From Bacteroidota bacterium (lineage in GTDB: Bacteria > Bacteroidota > Bacteroidia > Cytophagales > Cytophagaceae), in assembly GCA_023428135.1 (NCBI GenBank), contig JAEYZG010000061.1, forward strand, positions 17,184 through 81,183: a stretch of 64,000 bases of DNA. The letters are read 5' to 3'. The position numbers were made by a program, and so were the translations under genes. Shown here piece by piece: positions 52,131-60,875 of the stretch (positions within the stretch are counted from its first letter, which is position 1; each line of letters starts with the position of its first letter). The notes below the pieces were generated by a model. It was not told the origin of the DNA. It searched no databases and was given only the letters and a program-made list of their open reading frames with translations.

Positions 52131-52220
52131 TCATATTCAGGTTAAACCTTTTTATTTAATAGTATTTAAAATCTCTTGACTATTTTCCAATTTTCTTCAG
52201 AAGGGTTGGGAAGATTTGTT

Positions 52221-52256
52221 TACTTTCAGCTTTCCACTTTAAGCACTTTAAGCTCA
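52221..52256. repeat. Heptad-type repeat in the yidC-parA gap
   Basis: CTTTCAGC, CTTTCCA, CTTTAAGC and CTTTAAGC units, opposite orientation to the run at 52.05 kb. Confidence 0.6.
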
Positions 52257-52260
52257 AATT

Positions 52261-52720
52261 AACTATCTAATATCCAGCAAGCTTCTACTTATCCACAATC
52301 TTTCCACAACCAACAAGTGTAAAATATGTGTATAATAAAATAAACAATTAGCTTACCTGCATTTCATTTTATCTTAATTTTAAAAATCACTTTGTCAGAA
52401 ATTTTGAAAATATATCAGATTGAATGTCTTTTAAAACCTGATATAGTATAAATTTTGAAAAATTGATGTTTATTCATCAACCGCCAGGTAAAAGCTTCGT
52501 TTGGAAAGATGTTGGAGAAAATTCCAGCATTGTTCTGGAAGCGGAATAAGCCTCATTTGCATTATTTTCTTAACCAAAGAAAATCAATCAATTAAAAAAC
52601 AGATCAATATCTGAAATTTAAATTGACTACCTGAAGTAAAAATAATTGCACAATGAGGTGAAAAAGCGTTAATTTTATTGGAAATAGGAGATTCAGTTAA
52701 ACTTAATTATTTTAATTTAA
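52261..52720. other. Candidate chromosomal replication origin (oriC)
   Basis: The 670-base gap between yidC and parA has no gene. TTATCCACA (52289-52297) is a perfect DnaA box, and TGTGTATAA (52327-52335) is a perfect box (TTATACACA) in the opposite orientation. CTTTCCACA (52300-52308) is a degenerate box between them. A very AT-rich stretch (about 52335-52460) follows and could unwind. parA and parB start just downstream; these usually lie near the origin. No canonical parS palindrome was seen. Function is inferred and untested. Confidence 0.5.
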
Positions 52721-53497
52721 ATGGGTAAAATCATTGCAATTGCCAATCAAAAAGGTGGAGTAGGTAAAACCACAACCGCTATCAACCTGGCTGCCAGTCT
52801 TGCAGCTCTGGAATTTAAAACCCTATTGGTAGACGCTGATCCTCAGGCTAACTCAACCTCAGGATTAAGTTTTAACCCAAAGACAATTGAAAAAAGTATC
52901 TATGAGTGTATGGTTGAAGGAATAAATGCGGATGAGCTTATTCTTACCACCAACGTTGCATTTCTGGACCTCCTTCCTGCTCATATCGACCTTGTAGGTG
53001 CGGAAGTAGAGATGATCAGCCTCGATCACAGAGAGCAAAAGATGAAAGAATCTTTAAAAAGCGCAAAAGAAAGATACGATTACATAGTTATAGACTGTTC
53101 CCCTTCACTTGGTCTTATCACGGTAAATGCCTTGACCGCTGCTGATTCTATATTAGTGCCGGTTCAGTGCGAATACTTTGCCCTTGAAGGATTGGGTAAA
53201 CTTCTCAATACAATCAAGATCATCCAAACCAGATTGAACACTGCTCTTGAAATTGAAGGAATTCTTCTTACAATGTATGATCCAAGGGTTAGACTATCAA
53301 ACCAGGTAGTGGAAGAAGTAAAAAATCACTTTCAGCATCTGGTGTTTGAAACCATTATCCCTAGAAATATTAAACTCAGTGAATCTCCAAGTTTTGGATT
53401 GCCTGTTATAGCCCACGATGCAGAAAGCAAAGGAGCTATCAGTTACCTGAACCTTGCTCAGGAGATTCTTGAAAGAAATAAAGTAGCATTAAGTTAA
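52721..53497 (+). CDS. parA: Chromosome-partitioning ATPase ParA (Soj)
   Basis: ATPase that moves ParB-bound origin DNA; 258 residues, the short chromosomal type without an N-terminal helix-turn-helix. The deviant Walker A K-G-G-V-G-K-T-T is at 11-18, Walker A' is in L-V-D-A-D-P-Q-A-N-S, and Walker B is Y-I-V-I-D-C-S-P-S-L near 124-134. P-R-N-I-K-L-S-E-S-P-S-F-G near residue 220 is typical of Soj. It is first of parA-parB-DUF5683-dapB-lepB, with 12 bases to parB. Confidence 0.96.
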   Translation: MGKIIAIANQKGGVGKTTTAINLAASLAALEFKTLLVDADPQANSTSGLSFNPKTIEKSIYECMVEGINADELILTTNVAFLDLLPAHIDLVGAEVEMISLDHREQKMKESLKSAKERYDYIVIDCSPSLGLITVNALTAADSILVPVQCEYFALEGLGKLLNTIKIIQTRLNTALEIEGILLTMYDPRVRLSNQVVEEVKNHFQHLVFETIIPRNIKLSESPSFGLPVIAHDAESKGAISYLNLAQEILERNKVALS

Positions 53498-53509
53498 TAC
53501 CCGATTTCA

Positions 53510-54445
53510 ATGAACGATAAGAAATCAAATATACCTCAAGCAAAAAAGAGTGTTTTAGGAAGAGGTTTGGGAGCCCTGCTTCAGGATTCCGATACCGCAA
53601 AACCTGAAAGGAAAGTAGAAGTAGTAGAAAGAGCACCTGAAAGTGCAATCAACGAAATTCCAGTTGACAGCATTGAAGTCAACCCGTATCAGCCAAGAAC
53701 ACATTTTGATCAGGAAGCCCTTCAGGAGCTTTCGGAATCAATAAAAGTTCAGGGCATTATTCAGCCAATTACAGTAAGGCAGCTTTCCCCAGGCAAATAT
53801 CAGTTGATTTCCGGAGAAAGAAGGCTTCAAGCAACCCGACTTGCTCAGATTCCTAAAATAACCGCATATATAAGAACCGCCAATGACCAGCAAATGCTGG
53901 AAATGGCTCTTATTGAAAACATTCAGAGAGAAAACCTTAATGCACTTGAAATTGCATTAAGTTATCAAAGGTTAATTTCAGAATGCAGCCTTAAGCAGGA
54001 AGAACTGGGAGATCGTGTAGGAAAAAACAGAACCACGGTAACCAATTACTTAAGACTTCTGAAGCTTCCGCCAGATATTCAGGCTGCTGTAAGAGATAAC
54101 AGGATTTCAATGGGTCATGCCAGAGCATTGATTACTATAGAAAGAATTGATGATCAGCTGAGTATCTTTAAAAAAATTCTGGAAGAAGAATTATCGGTTA
54201 GAAAAACTGAAGAACTTGTGAGATCAATCTCTCAGCCTTCTTCACAACCAAAAGTTTCAGAATCGAAAAGTGAAGACAAGAAGACTTACTTCAATCCTGA
54301 AATAGTCCATATACAGACAAAATTGTCTACACATTTCGGAACAAAAATCAATATTAATTGTGATAAACAAAACAAAGGCGAGATTAAGATCCCATTCGTA
54401 AATGCGGATGATTTAAACCGGATATTAGATATATTAAATTTTTAG
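53510..54445 (+). CDS. parB: Chromosome-partitioning protein ParB (Spo0J)
   Basis: CTPase and parS-binding clamp that loads partition complexes; 311 residues. The N-terminal V-L-G-R-G-L-G-A-L-L (15-24) is the ParA-contact segment. Y-Q-P-R-x-x-F near 60 and G-E-R-R-L-Q-A at 102-108 form the CTP-binding site. E-N-I-Q-R-E-N-L-N-A-L-E-I-A-L and a helix-turn-helix (L-G-D-R-V-G-K-N-R-T-T-V-T-N-Y-L-R-L-L) follow, then a C-terminal dimer domain. Translated with parA. Confidence 0.96.
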   Translation: MNDKKSNIPQAKKSVLGRGLGALLQDSDTAKPERKVEVVERAPESAINEIPVDSIEVNPYQPRTHFDQEALQELSESIKVQGIIQPITVRQLSPGKYQLISGERRLQATRLAQIPKITAYIRTANDQQMLEMALIENIQRENLNALEIALSYQRLISECSLKQEELGDRVGKNRTTVTNYLRLLKLPPDIQAAVRDNRISMGHARALITIERIDDQLSIFKKILEEELSVRKTEELVRSISQPSSQPKVSESKSEDKKTYFNPEIVHIQTKLSTHFGTKININCDKQNKGEIKIPFVNADDLNRILDILNF

Positions 54446-54447
54446 AT

Positions 54448-55041
54448 ATGATATTAAAGCTGGTAAGACCCATTGTATTAATAACAGTTATAACTTTTTT
54501 TAATACAATGGGGGCCACAGCCCAGAATGATACCCTTTCTCAGGCACCCGTAAAAAAATCAAAAACCAAACACAATTACCGACCAGGAAGAGCGGCTTTG
54601 CTTTCCACCGTCCTACCCGGAGCAGGACAGTTCTATAACAGAAGATACTGGAAACCCCCTATTTTATATGCTGGAGCTGCAGCACTGGTCTATTGGATAA
54701 ATTTTAACTCTACTGAGTATAACAGATTCAATAAAGCATATGCCAGCAGAATAAGTTTCCGAGCAGATACGACTCAAGATGCTAGACAGCCTGGAGAATT
54801 TGAGAACCTCAGTGATAATCAATTAAAAGTATATAGGGACAGCTACAGACGAGATATTGAGTTTTCCATTATCATAACTACGGCTGTTTATGCCTTGAAC
54901 ATTGTAGATGCCTATGTCGATGCTCACCTGAGGCAATTTGATATAAATGAAGATATTTCTTTATCTGTTCATCCGCTTTTATATTCCTATAATTATTCCC
55001 AATTTGCAGGAGGAATAAAGTTAAACTTTACTATAAAATAA
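54448..55041 (+). CDS. DUF5683 family membrane protein
   Basis: 197 residues. A signal-like N-terminus ends A-T-A-Q. P-G-R-A-A-L-L-S-T-V-L-P-G-A-G-Q-F-Y-N-R-R-Y-W-K-P is the DUF5683 hallmark (about 46-70), followed by hydrophobic segments near 72-90 and 135-152. DUF5683 is a Bacteroidota family that commonly sits between parB and dapB; function unknown. It starts 2 bases after parB and its stop abuts dapB. Confidence 0.85.
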   Translation: MILKLVRPIVLITVITFFNTMGATAQNDTLSQAPVKKSKTKHNYRPGRAALLSTVLPGAGQFYNRRYWKPPILYAGAAALVYWINFNSTEYNRFNKAYASRISFRADTTQDARQPGEFENLSDNQLKVYRDSYRRDIEFSIIITTAVYALNIVDAYVDAHLRQFDINEDISLSVHPLLYSYNYSQFAGGIKLNFTIK

Positions 55042-55764
55042 ATGAGAATTTTACTTTTGGGCTATGGCAAAATGGGAAAAACCATTGAGCAAATTGCCAT
55101 AAGTCGTAACCACACTGTTCCTTTCAAAATCGATCTTGAGAATTACAGTTCGCTTACTTCAATAACTAAAGATCAGGTTGACGTTGCTATTGAATTTACA
55201 CAACCGGAAAGCGCATACAACAACGTAAAATACTGTATAGAACAAGGTATACCGGTAGTTTGTGGAACTACAGGCTGGCTTGAAAAGAAAAAAGAACTGG
55301 AAGAGCTTTGTAGGAAAAATGGCAGCGCTTTCTTCTATGCTTCCAATTTCAGTGTAGGAGTAAATTTATTCTTCCATCTTAATAAGTTGCTTGCAAAAAT
55401 CATGAACCCCTTCCCGGAATATGAAGTGAGCATGGAAGAGATTCATCACAAACAAAAACTGGATGCACCAAGCGGAACTGCTATTACCTTAGCAGAAGGG
55501 ATTATCGATGCTACCCCGAAAATCAATAGCTGGGTAAATCAACCTACTAAAGAAAAAAGTCTTTTAGGAATTACATCAAAAAGACTTGATGCGGTACCAG
55601 GCACCCATACTGTTTATTATAATTCACCCGTTGATACTATTGAAATTACGCATACTGCACATTCACGCGAAGGATTTGCCAAAGGTGCTGTAGTGGCAGC
55701 TGAATGGCTGGTAGGCAAAAAAGGTGTTTTCGGCATGGACGATATGCTAAAAATCAGTTACTAA
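55042..55764 (+). CDS. dapB: 4-hydroxy-tetrahydrodipicolinate reductase
   Basis: NAD(P)H-dependent step of lysine and meso-diaminopimelate synthesis; 240 residues, the short form. The cofactor motif L-G-Y-G-K-M-G-K lies at 5-12. C-G-T-T-G-W is near 77. E-E-I-H-H-K-Q-K-L-D-A-P-S-G-T-A is the active-site segment, with the catalytic His pair and Lys. Near the C-terminus, H-T-A-H-S-R-E-G-F-A-K-G-A is standard. It starts directly at the DUF5683 stop (TAAATG). Confidence 0.96.
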   Translation: MRILLLGYGKMGKTIEQIAISRNHTVPFKIDLENYSSLTSITKDQVDVAIEFTQPESAYNNVKYCIEQGIPVVCGTTGWLEKKKELEELCRKNGSAFFYASNFSVGVNLFFHLNKLLAKIMNPFPEYEVSMEEIHHKQKLDAPSGTAITLAEGIIDATPKINSWVNQPTKEKSLLGITSKRLDAVPGTHTVYYNSPVDTIEITHTAHSREGFAKGAVVAAEWLVGKKGVFGMDDMLKISY

Positions 55765-55799
55765 GACGAAAAAAAATTTTTTAATAAATCATATAAGGT

Positions 55800-56888
55800 A
55801 TGAATTTAAAATTCTGGGAAAAGAAAAAAGAACCACCAAAAAAGAAATCCAAATCCAGAGAATGGGTTGACGCAATTGTATTTGCAGTTGTTGCTGCCAC
55901 ACTTATCAGGTGGATTTTCATGGAAGCTTTTACTATCCCAACTCCTTCCATGGAAAAATCATTACTGGTAGGAGACTTCCTATTTGTAAGTAAATTTCAC
56001 TATGGAGCCAGGACCCCTAAAACACCTTTACAGATGCCGCTGACGCATCAGAAAATTTGGGGGACTGAAATACCTTCATATGTGGACTGGATACAACTTC
56101 CTCAATACAGACTGCCAGGCATCAGCAAAGTGAAGAATAATGATGTAGTAGTATTTAACTTCCCAACGGAATTTGAATACCCTACAGACCTGAAAACCAA
56201 CTACATAAAAAGATGCATTGCTATTGGCGGAGATACTATTACTCTCAAAAAAGCTAAAGTTTTTGTTAATGGTAAACCCGTTGCAGATCCGCCTAAAACT
56301 CAGTATAGATATTTTATGCAAACTCCGGAAGTATTCTCTTCAAAAGAATTCAGAAAATTTGGAGTTACCGAATATCAGCCTGTACAAAATGGATTCTATA
56401 TCTTTACCACTGAAGAACAGGCTAACATATTTAAAGGTTTTCAGGGAATCAAAAGTGTTGAGCCGATTATAAGACCAGCAGGAGATCCCGAACCAAGAAT
56501 ATTCCCGTTTTCATCAAAATTCATATGGAACGAAGATAACTTCGGACCACTTTGGGTACCTGCAGAAGGTGCAACAATTCAGCTAACTCCTGAAAACATT
56601 ATTCTCTATGGAACCACAATCCAAAATTACGAGGGTCTTGATGATGTAAGACTAGAGGATGATAAGCTGTTTATTGATGGTAAAGAAGCTAAAGAATACA
56701 CCTTCAAGCAGAATTACTACTTCATGATGGGAGACAACAGACATAACTCTCTGGATTCAAGGTACTGGGGTTTTGTGCCGGCAGATCACATAGTTGGAAA
56801 AGCCTTGTTTATCTGGCTTTCACTTGATCAGAACGGAGGCATTACAGATAAAATACGTTGGAACAGATTCTTCAATATTATTAAATAA
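55800..56888 (+). CDS. lepB: Signal peptidase I
   Basis: Removes Sec signal peptides at the outer face of the inner membrane; 362 residues. A basic N-terminus and one membrane helix (about 22-44) lead to catalytic S50 (P-T-P-S-M-E-K-S-L-L). The general-base lysine is K137 (Y-I-K-R-C-I-A-I-G-G-D-T). A long insert lies between about 150 and 280, common in Bacteroidota. It is followed by Y-Y-F-M-M-G-D-N-R-H-N-S-L-D-S-R-Y-W-G-F-V, the SPase box E. It is last of the parA operon and followed by a terminator. Confidence 0.96.
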   Translation: MNLKFWEKKKEPPKKKSKSREWVDAIVFAVVAATLIRWIFMEAFTIPTPSMEKSLLVGDFLFVSKFHYGARTPKTPLQMPLTHQKIWGTEIPSYVDWIQLPQYRLPGISKVKNNDVVVFNFPTEFEYPTDLKTNYIKRCIAIGGDTITLKKAKVFVNGKPVADPPKTQYRYFMQTPEVFSSKEFRKFGVTEYQPVQNGFYIFTTEEQANIFKGFQGIKSVEPIIRPAGDPEPRIFPFSSKFIWNEDNFGPLWVPAEGATIQLTPENIILYGTTIQNYEGLDDVRLEDDKLFIDGKEAKEYTFKQNYYFMMGDNRHNSLDSRYWGFVPADHIVGKALFIWLSLDQNGGITDKIRWNRFFNIIK

Positions 56889-56890
56889 CT

Positions 56891-56927
56891 AAAAAACCCG
56901 GACCTAAAATCCGGGATTTTTTTATGC
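56891..56927 (+). terminator. Terminator of the parA-lepB operon
   Basis: CCCGGA (56897-56902) pairs with TCCGGG (56910-56915), extended by A-run and T-run arms. Confidence 0.8.
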
Positions 56928-56969
56928 TTTTTAAATAATTCTTTCCGAATCTAAAGAATTAGATATATG

Positions 56970-57107
56970 AATTTTTATCGAGAGACGCCAGCATGGCGTC
57001 TCTACAAAGGGTATGCATAATATTATTTCTTTCTTTCACTGAAACATAGGGCTAACACCCTATGCTGACAAAATACCACCCCCTCCGGGGGCTCTGTGTG
57101 TTTCAGA
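56970..57107. repeat. Structured palindromic intergenic elements (REP-like hairpin and nested cruciform)
   Basis: GAGACGCCA (about 56981-56989) pairs with TGGCGTCTC (about 56993-57001), a compact 9-bp hairpin flanked by AGA/CTACAA. CTGAAACA (57039-57046) and TGTTTCAG (57099-57106) form an outer stem. It encloses two inner hairpins, CATAGGG/CCCTATG (about 57045-57064) and CCCCC/GGGGG (about 57079-57091). The GC content and order differ from the surrounding AT-rich gap. They look like short palindromic repeats or remnants of a mobile element; whether they recur elsewhere is unknown. Confidence 0.6.
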
Positions 57108-57155
57108 CTTTTACTTTGAGAATAAATTTAACTTTTTAGAGTTCTTACAGTTTTT

Positions 57156-57213
57156 TCCGCTTTAAACTTTTAGCTTTAAACTTACTACTTTCAACTTACT
57201 ACTTTCAACTTAA
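57156..57213. repeat. Heptad repeat downstream of ung
   Basis: TTTAAAC, TTTTAGC, TTTAAAC, TTACTAC, TTTCAAC, TTACTAC, TTTCAAC in exact seven-base register. It abuts the ung stop on the minus strand. Confidence 0.85.
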
Positions 57214-57216
57214 AGA

Positions 57217-57879
57217 TTACCAGTCAATTTCCTGCTTTCCCATTTTCCTCAGATATTCATTTGTTTTGCTAAAATGATTATTTCCAAAGAATCCTCTTTC
57301 GGCTGAAAATGGTGAAGGGTGTGCAGATTCCAATACCAGGTGCTTCGAACGATCAATTACACTACCTTTTTTCTGAGCATAAGCTCCCCATAGTATAAAA
57401 ACCAAATGCTCTTTTTCAGTAGACAAAATCCTGATGACTTCATCCGTAAACTCTTCCCAGCCTTTTTTCTGATGAGAACCCGCTGTATTTGCGCGAACTG
57501 TGAGTGTAGCATTCAGCAAGAGCACCCCTTGTTTTGCCCACCTCTCTAGATTTCCGGATTTTGGCACTGGCTTCCCCAGATCACGATTTATTTCCTTAAA
57601 AATATTCTTTAATGAGGGAGGAAGTGCAACATGATCTGCGACCGAAAAACATAACCCATTTGCCTGTCCAGGTCCATGATATGGGTCTTGTCCGATAATT
57701 ACAACCTCTACACGATCAAAAACACACCATTCAAATGCATTAAAAATCTGATTTCCGGGAGGATAAATTGTATGATTTTGTCTTTCCTCTTTTAAAAAGT
57801 TAACCAGATTCTGAAAATATGGCTTTTCAAATTCATTGTAAACCCTCGCCTTCCAGGAAGGTTCTATTTTAACATCCAT
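57217..57879 (-). CDS. ung: Uracil-DNA glycosylase
   Basis: Removes uracil from DNA; family 1 enzyme of 220 residues. The water-activating motif G-Q-D-P-Y-H-G is at 63-69 with catalytic D65, and the Leu loop H187-P-S-P-F-S-A with catalytic H187. L-L-N-A-T-L-T-V-R-A is also typical. It is a single gene, divergent from apaG; heptad repeats follow its stop. Confidence 0.97.
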   Translation of the reverse strand: MDVKIEPSWKARVYNEFEKPYFQNLVNFLKEERQNHTIYPPGNQIFNAFEWCVFDRVEVVIIGQDPYHGPGQANGLCFSVADHVALPPSLKNIFKEINRDLGKPVPKSGNLERWAKQGVLLLNATLTVRANTAGSHQKKGWEEFTDEVIRILSTEKEHLVFILWGAYAQKKGSVIDRSKHLVLESAHPSPFSAERGFFGNNHFSKTNEYLRKMGKQEIDW

Positions 57880-58091
57880 CTAACTATTTTTTTTACTGTC
57901 TCAATTTAAAATCAGATTATTCAATAGACAAATTGTACCTAATTAATTTATGATAAAAAGCCTTTGCAATCAATGATAATCTTTGAAGTAGCTTTCAGAG
58001 TTTAAAAGATTTTTAAACAAAATCATTGAATTAAACAAACTTCTCTTTAACTTTAGAGTTAAGTGTCAAAACTTCAAAAACTCAGAAAAAT

Positions 58092-58478
58092 ATGGTAACA
58101 GAAATCACAGATGGTCTTAAAGTCAGCGTGGTTACCTCTTACCAGCCTGAGTATTCCAGTCCATCACAATCTCATTTCGTTTTTACTTATAAAATCAGAA
58201 TTGAAAATTTCAGCAATTACACAGTCCAATTGCTAAAAAGACACTGGTATATCTATGATGCAAATGGAATTATAAGAGAAGTAGAAGGCGAAGGCGTTGT
58301 AGGGCAGCAACCTATTATAGAACCAGGCCAGGCCCATGAGTATGTTTCAGGTTGTAACCTTAAAACAGAATTGGGAAAAATGAAAGGTTCTTATCTTATG
58401 GAAAGAATCGTAGACGGAAAGCAATTCAAAGCTGCTATTCCTCAATTTGTAATGGTTGTGCCTTATAAACTAAATTAA
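58092..58478 (+). CDS. apaG: ApaG family protein
   Basis: 128-residue single-domain beta-sandwich of the ApaG/CorD type (fibronectin-III-like fold). F-V-F-T-Y-K-I-R-I-E-N, V-Q-L-L-K-R-H-W-Y-I-Y-D-A-N-G and V-V-G-Q-Q-P-I-I-E-P-G are the family's conserved stretches. The family is linked to divalent-cation and dinucleotide metabolism, but its precise molecular role is not settled. The gene has its own leader after a 212-base divergent gap and is followed 24 bases later by a methyltransferase gene. Confidence 0.92.
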   Translation: MVTEITDGLKVSVVTSYQPEYSSPSQSHFVFTYKIRIENFSNYTVQLLKRHWYIYDANGIIREVEGEGVVGQQPIIEPGQAHEYVSGCNLKTELGKMKGSYLMERIVDGKQFKAAIPQFVMVVPYKLN

Positions 58479-58502
58479 TTTTCTAACAGGGTTCTTTTTC
58501 GG

Positions 58503-59291
58503 GTGAAGCGTTTTTTCTTTTTTGTAGCCAGCTATTTAAACTATTTTTTTACTTCCAAAGACGAGCATTCAATTCACAGTCCTTTTGTCTTTAATCTTTA
58601 CAGAGACATCATAAAAAAGAGAAAACATTATTATGCTTTTGATGACCTGAATAGAATCCGATACAATCTATTATCGGACAAAAAGGCCCTTAAAATAAAT
58701 GATCTGGGAGCTGGCTCTAAAATAAATCAAAGCAAAGAACGATTAGTCTGTGATATTGTGAAAAACTCAGGCAAAAACCCCAAGATTTCGGAGTTACTTT
58801 TCAGGCTGACAAATCATTTTCATCCTTCTATCCTGATTGATCTGGGTACTTCGGTCGGATTAACCACTTTGTATTTATCTAAGGCTTCTCAACAAAGCAC
58901 TATATATTCTTTTGAAGGCTGCCATGATACAGTTGAATATGCAAAAAAATTATTCAAAACAGCCAAAGCAGATAATATTTTTACAATAGAGGGAAACATT
59001 AACGACACACTGCCAGCACAATTAGAAAAAATCCCACAAATAGACCTTGCTTATTTTGATGCCAATCACACCTATGAGGCTACCAAAAAGTATTTTGAAT
59101 GGTGCATCAAAAAAATTCACAACGACACACTTTTCATTTTTGATGACATCCATTGGTCGCCAGGAATGGAACAAGCCTGGAAGGAAATAACAGAAGATAA
59201 CAGAACGGTTGTCACTATTGACCTCTTTGAAGTTGGCCTGGTCTTCTTCAGAAGAGAGCAACCTAAACAACACTTTATTTTAAAGTTGTAA
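58503..59291 (+). CDS. Class I SAM-dependent methyltransferase (O-methyltransferase-like)
   Basis: 262 residues, GTG start at 58503; no ATG is available before the fold. The SAM-binding Rossmann motif L-I-D-L-G-T-S-V-G-L-T-T-L-Y-L is near 116-130. I-Y-S-F-E-G-C (acidic loop) and L-A-Y-F-D-A-N-H-T-Y near 187 follow, as in catechol/caffeoyl O-methyltransferase-like families. H-S-P-F-V-F-N-L-Y at about 24-32 is a Bacteroidota variant. The substrate is unknown. It converges with kdsA across a large inverted repeat. Confidence 0.8.
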   Translation: MKRFFFFVASYLNYFFTSKDEHSIHSPFVFNLYRDIIKKRKHYYAFDDLNRIRYNLLSDKKALKINDLGAGSKINQSKERLVCDIVKNSGKNPKISELLFRLTNHFHPSILIDLGTSVGLTTLYLSKASQQSTIYSFEGCHDTVEYAKKLFKTAKADNIFTIEGNINDTLPAQLEKIPQIDLAYFDANHTYEATKKYFEWCIKKIHNDTLFIFDDIHWSPGMEQAWKEITEDNRTVVTIDLFEVGLVFFRREQPKQHFILKL

Positions 59292-59350
59292 GTAATAAGT
59301 TTTAAGTTATAAGTAAATTCTCACCACTTAAAACTTATTACTTACAACTT
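59283..59350. terminator. 25-bp perfect inverted repeat, bidirectional terminator built from heptad units
   Basis: Arms 59283-59307 and 59326-59350 are perfect reverse complements with an 18-base loop. They consist of TTATAAG/TTTTAAG-like seven-base units. It lies between the convergent methyltransferase and kdsA genes, the left arm overlapping the methyltransferase stop. Confidence 0.75.
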
Positions 59351-59357
59351 ATAACTT

Positions 59358-60170
59358 TTACAACGCTTGTCTCAATCTCACCAGCTTAACCATAAGATCT
59401 TCCAGATAATCCAGCTTAAGCATATTCGCTCCATCAGATTTTGCGATACTTGGATTTGGGTGGGTTTCAATAAATAATCCATCAGCCCCTACCGCTATAG
59501 CTGCTTTTGAAATTGTTTCTATCAACTCTGGTTTTCCTCCCGAAACTCCTGAAGCCTGATTTGGCTGTTGTAGAGAATGGGTACAATCCATTATTACAGG
59601 AACACCTGTTTCTTTCATCGCAGGAATATTTCTGTAATCTACAACCAGATCTGTATACCCGAACGAATTACCCCTGTCGGTCAGCATAACTTTTTTATTT
59701 CCGGCATCTATAATTTTATCTACCGCAAATTTCATAGCTTCTCCTGAAAGGAATTGTCCTTTTTTCACATTCACAACTTTTCCTGTATTCGCAGCAGCAA
59801 CCAAGAGGTCTGTCTGGCGACAAAGAAAAGCCGGAATTTGCAGAATGTCTACATATTTAGCCGCTAATGCTGCATCATGGCTTTCGTGAATATCTGTAAC
59901 AACAGGCACACCAAATTTAACCCTTACCTCAGCAAGTATTTCCAATGCCTTCTCATCCCCTATTCCCATAAAAGAACCGCCTTTTGTACGATTCGCTTTT
60001 TTAAATGAGCTTTTGAAGATATATGGTATTTTAAGTTTTTCTGTAATAGCGATAACTTTTTCAGCTACCTCGAAGACATTTTCTCTGCTTTCTACCACAC
60101 AAGGACCAGCAATCAGAAAGAAGTTTCCGGAATCAGTATGTTTGATTTCCGGTAAAAAGGATTTGATCAT
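59358..60170 (-). CDS. kdsA: 3-deoxy-8-phosphooctulonate synthase (Kdo-8-phosphate synthase)
   Basis: Condenses PEP with arabinose-5-phosphate to make Kdo-8-P for lipopolysaccharide; 270 residues. F-L-I-A-G-P-C-V-V-E-S at 18-28, F-K-S-S-F-K-K-A-N-R-T near 53, T-D-I-H-E, Q-I-P-A-F-L-C-R-Q-T-D-L-L and D-R-G-N-S-F-G-Y-T-D-L-V-V-D are all present. The N-terminal Cys in AGPC suggests the metal-dependent or a mixed type; this cannot be fixed by eye. It is 8 bases downstream of the TPMT-like gene on the same strand. Confidence 0.96.
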   Translation of the reverse strand: MIKSFLPEIKHTDSGNFFLIAGPCVVESRENVFEVAEKVIAITEKLKIPYIFKSSFKKANRTKGGSFMGIGDEKALEILAEVRVKFGVPVVTDIHESHDAALAAKYVDILQIPAFLCRQTDLLVAAANTGKVVNVKKGQFLSGEAMKFAVDKIIDAGNKKVMLTDRGNSFGYTDLVVDYRNIPAMKETGVPVIMDCTHSLQQPNQASGVSGGKPELIETISKAAIAVGADGLFIETHPNPSIAKSDGANMLKLDYLEDLMVKLVRLRQAL

Positions 60171-60178
60171 TATAAACT

Positions 60179-60766
60179 TTATTTTTTTATCAGATAAATA
60201 AACAACTCCCTTCCAGCACGCGGAGGAATAGAATTGTGACAGGTTTCGAAATATTTTATATCAAAATAAGGACGAAAATAAGAAATATATTCCTCTTTCG
60301 TACCGCCAAAAGGTGGTTTATCATTATTTAAAGTATCATTAAAGAGCACGCCTATAAGTCTGCCTCCTGGTCTGAGCAGCTCTGCCATTTTTGCTGCATA
60401 CTCAGGTCTCAATTTTGGATCCAGCGCACAAAAAAAAGTTTGCTCAATAATAAGATCAAATGAATCTTTTAAAAGAAAAAAATCCACATGCAAAAGCTGT
60501 TCGGCAGGAAAATCAGGAACTCTTTTTTTGAAATTCTCAAGGGGAAAAGCAGAAATATCAGCTACAAATACATTTTTAAACCCGGATCGGAAAACATACT
60601 CCGCTTCATGCGCGTTTCCACATCCGGGAACTAAAATGCGGAGATTCTTGTCTTTATCGTCGAGTTGATCAAAATAATCCTTAATCGGAGTAGTTATATA
60701 AGAGGCGTCCCAACCAGTGTCGCTGGAGACATATCTCTGATCCCAAAATTCTTTATTTATATTCAT
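60179..60766 (-). CDS. TPMT-family SAM-dependent methyltransferase
   Basis: 195 residues of the thiopurine S-methyltransferase family. It starts F-W-D-Q-R-Y-V-S-S-D-T-G-W-D, the family's opening. The SAM motif I-L-V-P-G-C-G-N-A-H-E-A is near 44-55. E-Q-T-F-F-C-A-L-D-P near 110 and P-P-F-G-G-T-K-E-E-Y follow. Bacterial members methylate small thiols, metalloids or unknown substrates. It is co-directional with kdsA, but a functional link is not evident. Confidence 0.88.
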   Translation of the reverse strand: MNINKEFWDQRYVSSDTGWDASYITTPIKDYFDQLDDKDKNLRILVPGCGNAHEAEYVFRSGFKNVFVADISAFPLENFKKRVPDFPAEQLLHVDFFLLKDSFDLIIEQTFFCALDPKLRPEYAAKMAELLRPGGRLIGVLFNDTLNNDKPPFGGTKEEYISYFRPYFDIKYFETCHNSIPPRAGRELFIYLIKK

Positions 60767-60875
60767 ATCTAGCTTGTAATTAACACCCTTTTTTAAAAAA
60801 AAATTGATAAAATTGAATATATAATTAATTTTACACCGTAAATTTCAACAAAAAGACACCCATTAACCAACAATC

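Noticed and set aside
52051..54445. parS sites near parAB
   Set aside because: I looked for the TGTTTCACGTGAAACA-type palindrome around parAB and the candidate origin and saw none; the CTTCACGTG at about 23405 is only a partial match inside ftsX.
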